Shown piece after piece: positions 47,526 through 56,337 of a stretch of 64,000 nucleotides of DNA; position 1 is the stretch's first letter; every line of letters starts with the position of its first letter. The stretch is from the NCBI RefSeq assembly GCF_900100735.1, contig NZ_FNCJ01000001.1:590427-654426 (forward strand), written 5' to 3'. The position numbers and the translations under genes are program-made. This DNA comes from Paraburkholderia phenazinium. GTDB lineage: Bacteria; Pseudomonadota; Gammaproteobacteria; Burkholderiales; Burkholderiaceae. The notes below the pieces were generated by a model. The model was not told where the DNA came from, ran no database searches, and saw only the letters and a program-made list of their open reading frames with translations.

Positions 47526-48265
47526 GCCTTGTCTCCTGTCGCGGACGGGCTCTGCGTTGCCGCTTTCGCTGCGGCGTTGCCGCGCAGTTCGCGGTCGAGC
47601 CTGCGATCGAGCAGGTACAGGCGGAAGCCGTGAATCAGGAACGCGCAGATCGCGGTGGGGATGCCCCAGACGGCCACGTGGATCGGTTCGACCTCGATGC
47701 CTGCTTCGCGCAGGAAAGTGGTCATCAGCACGATTGCGCCGAAGGCGACGAAGATGTCCTCGCCGAAGAACAGGCCGACATTATCGGTAGCGGCGGCGAA
47801 CGCGCGCAGGCGGTGGCGCACTGCATCGGTGAGCTTGCCGTAGCGGCTTTCGGCGGCGCCCTCGGTCATCGGCGCGATCAGCGGACGCACCATCTGCGGA
47901 TGGCCGCCGAGGCCGGTCAGGCCGACCGCCGCCGTCAGTTCGCGCACCAGCAGGTAGACGATCAGCAGGCGCCCGGCTGTGGCCGCCTTGATGCCGGCGA
48001 TCCACGTCTGCGCTCGTTCGCGCAGCCCGTGCCGTTCGAGCAGACCGATCACCGCCAGCGGCAGCAGGATGATCAGCGGGATATTGCGCGTCTTGATGAA
48101 ACCTGTGCCGATAGCGGCGAGGATTTTCTCGGGTGGAAAGTGCGCGGCCAGCGCGGTAATGATCGCGGCGGCGGCCACGATCAGCATTGGATTGAAGCGC
48201 AACACAAAACCTACGATGATCACGGCCACGCCTATAAGCGGCCATAGATTGACTGCTGTCTGCAT
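47522..48265 (-). CDS. DUF969 membrane protein
   Basis: A 247-residue polytopic membrane protein with about six segments (MQTAVNLWPLIGVAVIIVG at the N-terminus) that matches the DUF969 family, with typical GLGGHPQMVRPLIAPMTEGA and ATDNVGLFFGEDIFVA regions. The ATG at 48265 was chosen; a TTG at 48277 would add four residues. GGAG precedes it. It is coupled with DUF979, and the two lie downstream of pxpA, separated by 402 bases and a hairpin, so a separate promoter is likely. Confidence 0.85.
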   Translation of the reverse strand: MQTAVNLWPLIGVAVIIVGFVLRFNPMLIVAAAAIITALAAHFPPEKILAAIGTGFIKTRNIPLIILLPLAVIGLLERHGLRERAQTWIAGIKAATAGRLLIVYLLVRELTAAVGLTGLGGHPQMVRPLIAPMTEGAAESRYGKLTDAVRHRLRAFAAATDNVGLFFGEDIFVAFGAIVLMTTFLREAGIEVEPIHVAVWGIPTAICAFLIHGFRLYLLDRRLDRELRGNAAAKAATQSPSATGDKA

Positions 48266-48277
48266 CAGGATCTCCAA

Positions 48278-48667
48278 ACAGGGTTGCTAACCTTGCCGCT
48301 GATGGCGGCTAACGTGAGGCGGCGTCGGACTATGCCCTGTGCCGTCTTGCTGTGCGCGGCTCTGGATGGCCGCGTCAATCCACTGCAATTGCCTTTGCTT
48401 TTACATCCACGTCTGCGTCTGCGTCTGCTACTGCCTGCTCTGCTGCGGGTACGGCTTCGTGTACTGCGGTTTCGTCTACTACTGGTTCGTGCTGAGGCTG
48501 CTGCCCAGGTTGGTGCTTAAGGTGTTGCTTAAGGCGTTGCTAAGGACGCGCTCCTGGTCCTGTCTCAGGCCTTGTCCGGATTTGCGACGTACTGCACCTG
48601 GCAAACGCCCCGCGCGAGGCGGGGCGTTGCGTACTCCGTGGTTGACCGTCGCGCGGCTCGCTCAGGC
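48278..48667. other. Intergenic region between DUF969 and pxpA
   Basis: No credible gene. The plus strand is cytosine- and thymine-rich with short tandem motifs (GTCTGC three times near 48411-48425; GTTGCTTAAGG-like copies near 48513-48540). On the minus strand 48375-48539 is open for 54 codons without a start codon, giving a Val/Ala/Asp/Glu-rich peptide; it may be a gene remnant or chance. A terminator-like hairpin at 48604-48628 lies near pxpA. The promoter for DUF969-DUF979 should be here. Confidence 0.5.
48604..48628 (-). terminator. Terminator-like hairpin after pxpA
   Basis: A 10-base stem (AACGCCCCGC at 48604-48613 with GCGGGGCGTT at 48619-48628) with a 5-base loop lies 40 bases after the pxpA stop on the minus strand. 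The following T-run is short. Confidence 0.6.
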
Positions 48668-49420
48668 TCAGGCGCGCGCGGCGTTGGCCGCGTGAACTTC
48701 GATGCCGGCGTCTTCGAGCGCGCTGCGGATACGACGCGCAAACGCCAGTGCATGCGGACCGTCGCCGTGCAGGCAGATGGTCTGCGCGTTGAGCGGCACC
48801 CAGCGGCCGTCGACGGCTTGCACGCGTTGCTCGCGCACCATCGCGAGGGTGCGTTCGAGCACCTCGTCTTCGTCGTCGAGCAGTGCGCCCGGCTCCTTGC
48901 GCGGCACGAGCGAGCCGTCGGCGCGATAGCCGCGATCGGCGAACACTTCTTCGATGGCGATCAAACCGGCTTCGCGGGCGGCGGTCACGAGGCCGCTATT
49001 GGCAAGCGCGAACACCGCCACCGACGGATCGAAGTCGTGCACCGCGGAGACGATTGCATCGGCGATCTTCGGGTCGCGCGCGGCCTGGTTGTAGAGCGCA
49101 CCGTGCGGCTTGACGTGCGCGATACGCCCGCCTTCAGCCTGGGCAATCGCCGAGAGCGCGCCGAGCTGGTACAGCACGCCCGCGTAAATCTCGCTGGCGG
49201 GCAGGTCCATTTCCTTGCGGCCGAAGTTCTCGGGGTCGTTGAAACTCGGATGCGCGCCAATCGAGACGCCTTTCCGGACAGCCCAGCGCACGCAGTCGTG
49301 CATCGCATTGGCGCCGCCCGCGTGCCAGCCGCACGCAATATTGGCCGAACTGACGAGGTCGAGCAGCGCCTCATCGGAGCCACAACCCTCGCCGAGATCG
49401 GCGTTCAAATCGATTTCCAT
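48668..49420 (-). CDS. pxpA: 5-oxoprolinase subunit PxpA (LamB/YcsF family)
   Basis: PxpA, with PxpB and PxpC, splits 5-oxoproline to glutamate using ATP. The 250-residue protein begins [20 protein letters not shown] and has [13 protein letters not shown] and [14 protein letters not shown], the LamB/YcsF signatures. Length agrees with E. coli YbgL (244). It follows pxpC by 18 bases in the pxpB-C-A operon. Confidence 0.96.
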   Translation of the reverse strand: MEIDLNADLGEGCGSDEALLDLVSSANIACGWHAGGANAMHDCVRWAVRKGVSIGAHPSFNDPENFGRKEMDLPASEIYAGVLYQLGALSAIAQAEGGRIAHVKPHGALYNQAARDPKIADAIVSAVHDFDPSVAVFALANSGLVTAAREAGLIAIEEVFADRGYRADGSLVPRKEPGALLDDEDEVLERTLAMVREQRVQAVDGRWVPLNAQTICLHGDGPHALAFARRIRSALEDAGIEVHAANAARA

Positions 49421-49438
49421 AATTTCCTCTACTGGGTC

Positions 49439-50491
49439 TTACAACGCTGCTACCGCCGGTTGGCGTGCGCAGCGCTCTTCATGCATCGCGATTGCGGCAT
49501 CGATCTGCCGCAAATACGTTCTTTCTTCAACTAACGCCTGACGCGCCTCGTGAGGCGTGGTCGGGATGAAACGGATCGCACCGTTCAGGCGCACCTGGGC
49601 GAGCTTCCACAGATCGGCCTGAATTACCGCGCCGATCTTCGGATAACCGCCGGTGGTCTGCGCGTCGCTCAGCAACACGATCGGCTGGCCGTTCGGCGGC
49701 ACCTGGATCGTGCCCGGCACGACGGCGTGCGAAAGCAGGTCGGTGTTGCGCGTGCGTTTGAGTTCGGTACCGGCGAGCCGGTAGCCCATGCGGTTGCTGT
49801 TGGGCGTAACGAGCCATTCGTCCGACCAGAACGCCTCTTGAGCGGCAGCCGGGAATTGCTCGTATTCGGGTCCTTGCAGCACGCGGATCGGCACTGCCCA
49901 GGCGACGCCGGACGGATGCCGGCCGCGCCGCAGCGGCTCGTGGACCAGCACGAACTTGCACCAGGCCGGCGCCTTCACGCCGAATTCGGGCGACTGCGGA
50001 CTAAAGCCGCTGCCGGCGCGCGCCGACGGCACGCCAACCGGCAGACGGTCGCCGTCGCGCAGGGCACGGCCGCCGAGGCCGCCAAATTGTCCGGCAAGGT
50101 CGGTGCTGCGCGAGCCGAGCATGGGCAGCACGTCGATGCCGCCGGCGATCGCGACGTAGCCGCGCATGCCGCGCTTCGCCGCTTGCAGTGTCAGTTCCTG
50201 GCCGGCTTGCACCGGCAGGCTCCACCATGAATAGACCGGTTTGCCGTCGAGCGTGGCGCCGAATTCGGTGCCGGTGATCGCGATCCGGGTGGCGCGAGGA
50301 AAGCGTAGCACGGTCGGCCCAAACGTGACCTCGAGCCCGGCAGCGTCCGGCCGGTTGCCGACGAGACGGTTGCCCACCTCAAGCGACAGGCGGTCGAGCG
50401 CGCCGCCCATCGCGACGCCGAGGTGCCGGTAGCCATGCCGTCCAAGATCCTGAACCGTGGTCAGGAGACCCGCGCGAATGACATCGATCAT
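49439..50491 (-). CDS. pxpC: 5-oxoprolinase subunit PxpC (carboxyltransferase family)
   Basis: PxpC is the large subunit of the PxpBC complex (biotin-dependent carboxyltransferase family, urea-amidolyase-related). The 350-residue protein begins MIDVIRAGLLTTVQDLGRHGY and has GVAMGGALDRLSLEVGNRLVGN and LLSDAQTTGGYPKIGAVIQAD, all typical. The start overlaps the pxpB stop by 4 bases. Confidence 0.96.
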   Translation of the reverse strand: MIDVIRAGLLTTVQDLGRHGYRHLGVAMGGALDRLSLEVGNRLVGNRPDAAGLEVTFGPTVLRFPRATRIAITGTEFGATLDGKPVYSWWSLPVQAGQELTLQAAKRGMRGYVAIAGGIDVLPMLGSRSTDLAGQFGGLGGRALRDGDRLPVGVPSARAGSGFSPQSPEFGVKAPAWCKFVLVHEPLRRGRHPSGVAWAVPIRVLQGPEYEQFPAAAQEAFWSDEWLVTPNSNRMGYRLAGTELKRTRNTDLLSHAVVPGTIQVPPNGQPIVLLSDAQTTGGYPKIGAVIQADLWKLAQVRLNGAIRFIPTTPHEARQALVEERTYLRQIDAAIAMHEERCARQPAVAAL

Positions 50492-51141
50492 GCGTCGATC
50501 CCCGCAACGGTGAAGCGCACCCGGTCGCCTGGCTGCAGCAGGGTGGGCGGGGTACGGGTGGGGTCGAACAAGGGCGCCGGGGTGCGGCCGATCAGTTGCC
50601 AGCCGCCCGGCGAGGTGGCCGGATAGATGCCAGTCTGCTCGCCGCCAATCCCCACCGATCCCGCCGGCACTTCGAGCCGCGGCGACGCGCGGCGCGGCGT
50701 ATGCAGCGCTTCTTCGAGGCCGCCCATATAGGCGAAGCCGGGCTGGAAGCCGAGGAAGAACACCACATATTCACCGGCCGTATGCCGCTGGACCACTTCT
50801 TTGACCGACAGGCCGGTGTGACTGGCCACGACCTGCAGGTCAGGACCGAACTCGCCGCCGTACTGCACCGGAATCTCGACTTCGCGGCCGGCGGCCGGCG
50901 CGTCGCCGCTGGCGTCCCACGCGGCCTGCAACTGGTTGGCGAGCGCGGCGCTATCCGCCTCCAGCGGATCGAACACGATGGTCAGGTTGTTCATGCCGGG
51001 CACCACCTCGAGCACGTGCGGCCAGTTGCGCGCCGCCGCGGCAGCGGCCCAGACGCGCTGCTGGCAGGCGAGTGTGGCCGGCGCGGGCGCCTCGCAGACG
51101 AGCGCGGCGTCGCCGAACTGAAAGATTCGTGGTTGGGTCAT
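50488..51141 (-). CDS. pxpB: 5-oxoprolinase subunit PxpB (KipI family)
   Basis: PxpB (formerly KipI-like) is the small partner of PxpC. The ATG at 51141 (MTQPRIFQFGDAALVCE) gives 217 residues, matching the family. Typical segments are VEIPVQYGGEFGPDLQVVA, VVFFLGFQPGFAYMGGLEE and GSVGIGGEQTGIYPATSPGGW. It is the first gene of the operon, divergent from the MarR-type gene. Confidence 0.95.
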   Translation of the reverse strand: MTQPRIFQFGDAALVCEAPAPATLACQQRVWAAAAAARNWPHVLEVVPGMNNLTIVFDPLEADSAALANQLQAAWDASGDAPAAGREVEIPVQYGGEFGPDLQVVASHTGLSVKEVVQRHTAGEYVVFFLGFQPGFAYMGGLEEALHTPRRASPRLEVPAGSVGIGGEQTGIYPATSPGGWQLIGRTPAPLFDPTRTPPTLLQPGDRVRFTVAGIDA

Positions 51142-51468
51142 CGCTGCTTCATTCGGGTCGGAGAACCTTGCAAAGGTGCCAAAGTGGAACTGCACCGCTC
51201 ATGACTGGTTATCGGCGCCAGGAACGCTATCTGTGATGCATAGAGTACATTCTCTATAAAATATCGACAATTTATCAATAAGAGTTTTTTCCAGGCATCG
51301 CTTTTGGGGCGCTCGGCGTACACTGCGCTCTCAAGAAAATGCCGGACCACCCCAGCTTTTGTCTGCCAATTGCCTGCTGTTTTGCCCACCGTTTCGCCTG
51401 CCGTTTGCTTGCGGTGAGGCTGCGGGCTTGGGGACTTCACTTTCATTCGTGTAGCGAGAACACCTGTC
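51142..51468. other. Divergent promoter region of pxpB and the MarR-type gene
   Basis: This 327-base region is AT-rich between about 51230 and 51300 and holds no gene. It contains the palindrome at 51240-51257. TATAAAAT at 51255-51262 is a possible -10 element on the plus strand. The remaining 170 bases before the MarR-type start show nothing clear. Confidence 0.55.
51240..51257. promoter_or_regulatory. Candidate operator palindrome
   Basis: ATAGAG-N6-CTCTAT is a perfect 18-base dyad, the size and symmetry bound by dimeric MarR-type proteins. It lies about 100 bases before pxpB and 211 bases before the regulator gene, and overlaps TATAAA, a possible -10. Binding is inferred. Confidence 0.55.
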
Positions 51469-51981
51469 ATGTCGCGCCAACCGACCAAAATCGTCTCCTC
51501 GGAACATCTCGTGTCTGAATCGAGCGCGGAGCTGTCCGAGCTGGAGTACGGGCTCATCATGGCGAGCAACGCATTCAACCGCTGGATGGTGCGATGCATG
51601 TCGGCCGCGGGCGAAAAAGACATGACCGCCATCGAGGTGTCGCTGCTGCATCACGTCAGCCATCGCGAGCGCCGCAAGAAACTCGCCGATATCTGCTTCG
51701 TCCTCAACATCGAGGACACCCACGTCGCCACTTACGCGTTGAAGAAGCTGGTAGCTAGAGGGTATGTAAAAAGCGAAAAGACCGGCAAGGAAGTGTTCTT
51801 TTCGGCCACGGAGGCTGGGCGCAATCTCTGTCTCAAGTACCGTGAGGTGCGTGAGAGCTGTCTGATCGCCACGCTCAGGGAGAGCGGTCTGACGAATGAG
51901 CAGATCGGCGAGGCCGCGCAACTGATGCGCAACGCCTCGGGACTGTACGACACGGCGGCGCGGGCGGCAGCATCGCTGTGA
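51469..51981 (+). CDS. MarR-type winged-helix transcriptional regulator
   Basis: A 170-residue winged-helix protein. The DNA-binding part is about residues 55-125, with IEVSLLHHVSHRERRKKLADICFVL and THVATYALKKLVARGYV, a winged helix of the predicted MarR-like type. Helices at both ends suggest a dimer. It is divergent from pxpB with a palindrome between, so it probably regulates the 5-oxoproline operon; the ligand may be 5-oxoproline or glutamate. This role is inferred from position. Confidence 0.85.
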   Translation: MSRQPTKIVSSEHLVSESSAELSELEYGLIMASNAFNRWMVRCMSAAGEKDMTAIEVSLLHHVSHRERRKKLADICFVLNIEDTHVATYALKKLVARGYVKSEKTGKEVFFSATEAGRNLCLKYREVRESCLIATLRESGLTNEQIGEAAQLMRNASGLYDTAARAAASL

Positions 51982-52037
51982 TGCCTGGCCGGCTGGCTGG
52001 TTCGACCCCCGGCGCTGGTTGTGCCGTGGTGCTCTGG

Positions 52038-52634
52038 CTACGCCGGCAGGGGATAGCTGGCGGCTTCGGTGACGATCAGGTCGAGCGGGATGTCGTGGGC
52101 TTCGCGTTGTAGCACGTCGGTGCGGCAGGCTTCGTAGGCGACGCCGACCGTGACCGGACGGGTCGCACCGGGCCATGTCGCCAGCGTGCGATCGTAATAA
52201 CCACCGCCGTAGCCGAGCCGGTAGCCGGCGGCGTCGAAGCCCACGCACGGCACGAACAGCAGGTCGGGCGTGACGATCACCTCGGTAGCGGGTTCGGGAA
52301 TCCGGTGGTGGCCGATCTTCATCGGCGTGTCCGGCGCCCATGCGTGGAACTGCAGGGCCTCGCCGCGGTTTCTGACCACCGGGAGACTGGCTTGCCGGTG
52401 CGCGCCAAGCGCAAGCCAGATGGCGATTGCCGCGCGCGCGTCGAATTCGCCCGGCAACGGCCAGTAAAACCCCACACAAGCCGGTTCATGAAGCTTCAAT
52501 GCGTCGAGCAGGCGGCGGCTCAGCGCCTCCTCGGCGGCCGGCTCGAGAGCCGCTTGCAGACGTGCTTCCAGCAGCCTTTTTCGGAGCGCGTTTTTCGATT
52601 CCGGAAGGGGGTTGCGTGCTATGCTTGGGCTCAA
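52038..52634 (-). CDS. 5-formyltetrahydrofolate cyclo-ligase
   Basis: Converts 5-formyl-THF to methenyl-THF with ATP. The C-terminal ATP-site motif LGYGGGYYDRTLA is diagnostic. The start is unclear: the open frame runs to an ATG at 52715, but that would overlap the divergent transglycosylase gene by over 60 bases. I chose the TTG at 52634, which has GGAG six bases upstream and gives 198 residues, the normal size; TTGs at 52652 and 52661 are alternatives. The conserved N-terminal core starts at SKNALRKRLLEARL. Confidence 0.9.
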   Translation of the reverse strand: MSPSIARNPLPESKNALRKRLLEARLQAALEPAAEEALSRRLLDALKLHEPACVGFYWPLPGEFDARAAIAIWLALGAHRQASLPVVRNRGEALQFHAWAPDTPMKIGHHRIPEPATEVIVTPDLLFVPCVGFDAAGYRLGYGGGYYDRTLATWPGATRPVTVGVAYEACRTDVLQREAHDIPLDLIVTEAASYPLPA

Positions 52635-52654
52635 TTCGCGCTCCAGAAACAACG

Positions 52655-54622
52655 ATGTCAAAACGCCTCTTTCGAGTATATCGCGCGGTCGGTCTTGCGC
52701 TCGCCGCTGCGGCACTCGTCGCGTGCAGCACGGCCTCCGCAGTGAAGCCTGTTCCGCTTTCGCAACTCTCCAACGACGATCAGATTTTCGTGCAGCTGCG
52801 CGAAGCGGCGCGCAATAACGACATTGCGCGGACGGCCCAGCTAGCGGCGATGATTCCGGACTATCCGGCGCCGGGGTATGTGGAGTACTTCCAGCTCAAG
52901 CCGCAGTTGTTCGATTCGACCGGGCATGCGAACGTCGACGCGCCGGACGCGCCGGTGCTGTCGTTCCTGCAGAAGTACGACGGCCAGGCGATTGCCGACC
53001 GGCTGCGCAACGACTATCTGGTGGTGCTCGGTGCGCGTCACGACTGGAATAACTTCGACCAGCAATACGCGCGCTTCGTGCTCAACGACGATACGCAGGT
53101 CAAGTGCTATGCGCTCGAATCGCGTGCGGCGCACGGCGAGAACGTGGCGGACGCGGCGCGCGCGCTGCTGGTCGATCCGAAATGGTATGGCGACGGCTGT
53201 ATCGATCTCGTCACCGCACTTGCCGTGAACCAGCAGTTCAGCTCGGACGACGTCTGGCAGCAGATCCGCCTTGCCTACGAACAGAACTACACCAGCACCG
53301 GCAGCAAGCTGGTCGACGCGCTCGGCAACCAGCGCCCCGACCCGGTGCTGTTCGATCAGGCGGCGAGCACGCCGCCGTTGCTGCTGGCGCGCGGCGTCGG
53401 ACCCGATACGCAGTCGCATCAACTGGCCCTGCTGGCGATCACGCGGATGGCGCGCAACGACCCGGCGATGGCCGCGGCGACCTTCGCATCGGTGGCGCCG
53501 TCGTTGAGTTCGCCGGAGCGCGCGATCGGCTGGGGCACGATTGCCTACCAGGCGGCTGCCAAGCAGATGTCGACCGCAGTGGACTGGTACCGGCTGTCGG
53601 CGAATGCGCCCCTGTCCAATCCGGCTTACGAATGGCGTACGCGTAGCGCGCTGCTGGCCGGCGACTGGACGATGGTGCGCTGGTCGATCGAGCAGATGCC
53701 GGCCGCGCTGCGCAGCCAGCCGTCCTGGGTCTACTGGCACGCTCGCGCGCTGAAGGAAGCGGGCAACACGGTTCAGGCCAACCAGGAATTCGAATCGATC
53801 GCGCCGGGCTATAACTTCTACGGGCAACTTGCCTCGGAGGAACTGGGCCAGAAGATCACCGTGCCGCCGAAGACCACTGTGTCGGACGCCGAAGTGCAGC
53901 AAGCGGCCAATACACCGGGCTTCGCGCTCGCCCAGCGCTTCTACCAGCTTAACCTGCGGCTCGAAGGCAACCGCGAGTGGAACTGGCCGCTGCGCACCAT
54001 GAGCGACCGCCAGCTGCTGGCCGTCGCCGAGTACGCGCGCCGTATCGAACTGTATGACCGCACCGTCAACACAGCCGACCGCACGAAGGCCGAACACGAC
54101 TTCTCGCTGCGCTACCTGTCGCCGTTCCGCGATATCGTCGAGCGCGATGCGCAGTCCAACGGCCTTGATGTCGAGTGGGCGTATGGGCTGATTCGCCAGG
54201 AGTCGCGCTTCATCATGAATGCGCGTTCGGACGTGGGTGCAAGCGGCCTGATGCAGTTGATGCCGGGCACGGCGCAACTGGTGGCGAAGAAGATCGGCCT
54301 GGGCCCGATCTCGCGTGAGCAGATGAACGACATCAACACCAACATCCTGCTCGGCACCAACTACCTGTCGATGATCTACAATCAGTTCGATGGGTCAGCC
54401 GTGCTCGCCACCGCTGGCTACAACGCCGGCCCGGGCCGTCCGAAGGCCTGGCGCGAAGGGCTGGCACGCCCGGTCGAGGGAGCGATCTTCGCGGAGACGA
54501 TTCCGTTCAACGAGACCCGCGACTACGTCAAGAATGTGCTGTCCAACACGGTCTACTATGCGGCACTGTTCGAAGGCCATCCGCAATCGCTGAAGGCGCG
54601 CCTGGGTTATATCGCGCCGTAA
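52655..54622 (+). CDS. slt: Soluble lytic transglycosylase, lipoprotein form
   Basis: Cleaves peptidoglycan glycan strands with formation of anhydromuramic acid. The start at 52655 (MSKRLFRVYRAVG) gives 655 residues with a signal peptide ending in the lipobox LVAC (cysteine about residue 24), so it is likely a lipoprotein. The middle is the helical superhelix of Slt70-type enzymes. The C-terminal domain has the catalytic glutamate in YGLIRQESRFIMNARSDVGA, then GLMQLMPGTAQ and ATAGYNAGPGR. It is divergent from the cyclo-ligase gene with about 20 bases between starts. Confidence 0.94.
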   Translation: MSKRLFRVYRAVGLALAAAALVACSTASAVKPVPLSQLSNDDQIFVQLREAARNNDIARTAQLAAMIPDYPAPGYVEYFQLKPQLFDSTGHANVDAPDAPVLSFLQKYDGQAIADRLRNDYLVVLGARHDWNNFDQQYARFVLNDDTQVKCYALESRAAHGENVADAARALLVDPKWYGDGCIDLVTALAVNQQFSSDDVWQQIRLAYEQNYTSTGSKLVDALGNQRPDPVLFDQAASTPPLLLARGVGPDTQSHQLALLAITRMARNDPAMAAATFASVAPSLSSPERAIGWGTIAYQAAAKQMSTAVDWYRLSANAPLSNPAYEWRTRSALLAGDWTMVRWSIEQMPAALRSQPSWVYWHARALKEAGNTVQANQEFESIAPGYNFYGQLASEELGQKITVPPKTTVSDAEVQQAANTPGFALAQRFYQLNLRLEGNREWNWPLRTMSDRQLLAVAEYARRIELYDRTVNTADRTKAEHDFSLRYLSPFRDIVERDAQSNGLDVEWAYGLIRQESRFIMNARSDVGASGLMQLMPGTAQLVAKKIGLGPISREQMNDINTNILLGTNYLSMIYNQFDGSAVLATAGYNAGPGRPKAWREGLARPVEGAIFAETIPFNETRDYVKNVLSNTVYYAALFEGHPQSLKARLGYIAP

Positions 54623-54696
54623 GCGTCGTGCCGCCGCGTCCCTCGCGGCGGCGCCTCACTCCAGCCGTTGCCGCGGCTTCCACCAGGGAGTCGGAA

Positions 54697-55650
54697 ATGC
54701 GACATCAAGCCATTGCGATCATCGGCGGCTCCGGTTTTATCGGCAGCCATCTCGTCAACGCGCTCGTCGAACTCGGCAAAGACGTTCGCATTGCCACCCG
54801 CCGCCGCTACAACGCGCGCCACCTCACCCTGCTGCCCATCGACGTGATCGAAGCCGACGTGTTCGATCCGGTTCAGCTCGCACGTTTCGTCGAGAACGCC
54901 GACGCGGTGATCAACCTGGTAGGCACGCTGCATGACGGACGCGGCACGCCGTATGGTCCAGGATTTGCGAAGACGCACGTCGAGTTGCCGACGAAAATCG
55001 TCGCGGCCTGCGAAGGCAAGGGTGTGCACCGGCTGATCCATATCAGCGCGATCGGCGCCGACCCGAAGGGGCCGAGCATGTATTTGCGCTCCAAGGGCGA
55101 CGGCGAAAAAGCCGTGCATGCATCGACGCTGGCGACGACGATTTTCCGGCCTTCCGTTGTGTTCGGTCCGGAGGACAGGCTGCTCAACCAGTTCGCGTTT
55201 TTGCAGCGCGTATTTCCGATGATTCCGCTGGCCTGCCCGGATGCGCAGTTCCAGCCGGTGTTTGTCGGCGATGTCGCGAAGGCCATCGTCAACGTGCTCG
55301 ATCTGGACGCCGCGAGCGGCCGCACCTACGAACTGGGCGGCCCGACGGTGTATACGTTGGAACAACTGGTGAAGTATTGCGGCGAGGTGATTGGCCGCCA
55401 TGCGCGGATCATCCGGCTGCCGGATGCGCTGGCGCGGCTGCAGGCGCTGACGTTCGAAATGGCGCCAGGCGAGCCGGTGATTTCGCGCGACAATCTCGAT
55501 TCGATGACGGTGCCGAGCGTATTGAGCGGGCCGCTCGCGCCGGAACTGGGCATCGAGCCCGCCAGCATCGAAACGATTGCCCCCGTGTATCTGACCGGCG
55601 CGTCGTTGCGCTCGCGCTTCAATACGTTCCGCGCCAGCGCGGGGCGCTAA
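54697..55650 (+). CDS. NDUFA9-like NAD(P)-binding protein
   Basis: An atypical short-chain dehydrogenase-type protein of the complex I NDUFA9 family. The 317 residues open with the nucleotide-binding motif AIIGGSGFIGSHLVNALVEL and RRR at the adenosine-phosphate position, followed by INLVGTLHDG and the STLATTIFRPSVVFGPEDRL segment. The chosen ATG (54697) has AGGGAG upstream. It lies 74 bases after slt and before the glutathione transferase gene. The exact function of the bacterial members is not settled. Confidence 0.9.
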   Translation: MRHQAIAIIGGSGFIGSHLVNALVELGKDVRIATRRRYNARHLTLLPIDVIEADVFDPVQLARFVENADAVINLVGTLHDGRGTPYGPGFAKTHVELPTKIVAACEGKGVHRLIHISAIGADPKGPSMYLRSKGDGEKAVHASTLATTIFRPSVVFGPEDRLLNQFAFLQRVFPMIPLACPDAQFQPVFVGDVAKAIVNVLDLDAASGRTYELGGPTVYTLEQLVKYCGEVIGRHARIIRLPDALARLQALTFEMAPGEPVISRDNLDSMTVPSVLSGPLAPELGIEPASIETIAPVYLTGASLRSRFNTFRASAGR

Positions 55651-55686
55651 ACCTATGTTTTCCTATCTTTTCTCTTTGACTGAAGC

Positions 55687-56337
55687 ATGAAACTTCTGAT
55701 CGGTGACAAGAACTATTCGTCGTGGTCGATGCGTCCGTGGGTGCTGTTGAAGCACTTCGGCATTCCGTTCGAGGAAGTGTGTATCGAACTGGGCGAACCC
55801 GGCACGAAAGCCGCGATCCTGACGCATTCGCCTTCGGGCAAGCTGCCTTATCTTTCCGACGACGACGGCCTCGCGGTATGGGATTCGCTGGCGATAGCCG
55901 AGACGCTGGCCGAGCGCTTCCCGCAGCACGCCCTCTGGCCTCGTGATCCAGTGGCGCGTGGCAAGGCGCGCAGCATCAGCGCCGAGATGCATTCGGGCTT
56001 TGGCGAACTGCGTACGAACATGTGGATGAACATCCGCGCATCGTCGTTCGCGGGCAAGGGCGCGACGCCTGGCACACTGGCCGATATCGCGCGTATCGAG
56101 GCGATCTGGAGCGGCTGTCTCGAGCAATACGACGGGCCGTTTCTGTTCGGCGAGTTCAGTATTGCTGACGCGATGTATGCACCGGTGGTGATGCGCTTCA
56201 ACGCCTGGAAGCCGGCGCTGTCCGATACGGCAGCAGCTTACGCGCGGCGCGTGACAGAGTTGCCGGCCGTGCGAGCGTGGATTGAGGACGCACAGCGCGA
56301 GCCCCATGTGATCCCTGCTTACGATACGTGCGCATGA
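55687..56337 (+). CDS. Glutathione S-transferase family protein
   Basis: A 216-residue thioredoxin-fold glutathione transferase. The N-terminal domain begins MKLLIGDKNYSSWSMRPWVL with the probable active-site serine pair, and HSPSGKLPYLSDDDGLAVWDSLAI is the glutathione-binding segment. The C-terminal helical domain follows, with FLFGEFSIADAMYAPVVMRF. Substrate unknown. The stop overlaps the cca start (ATGA). Confidence 0.92.
   Translation: MKLLIGDKNYSSWSMRPWVLLKHFGIPFEEVCIELGEPGTKAAILTHSPSGKLPYLSDDDGLAVWDSLAIAETLAERFPQHALWPRDPVARGKARSISAEMHSGFGELRTNMWMNIRASSFAGKGATPGTLADIARIEAIWSGCLEQYDGPFLFGEFSIADAMYAPVVMRFNAWKPALSDTAAAYARRVTELPAVRAWIEDAQREPHVIPAYDTCA

Noticed and set aside
48284..48695. 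Cys/Tyr- and Leu/Arg-rich small frames between DUF969 and pxpA
   Set aside because: They follow a pyrimidine-rich repeat tract, lack ribosome sites and overlap pxpA on the opposite strand.
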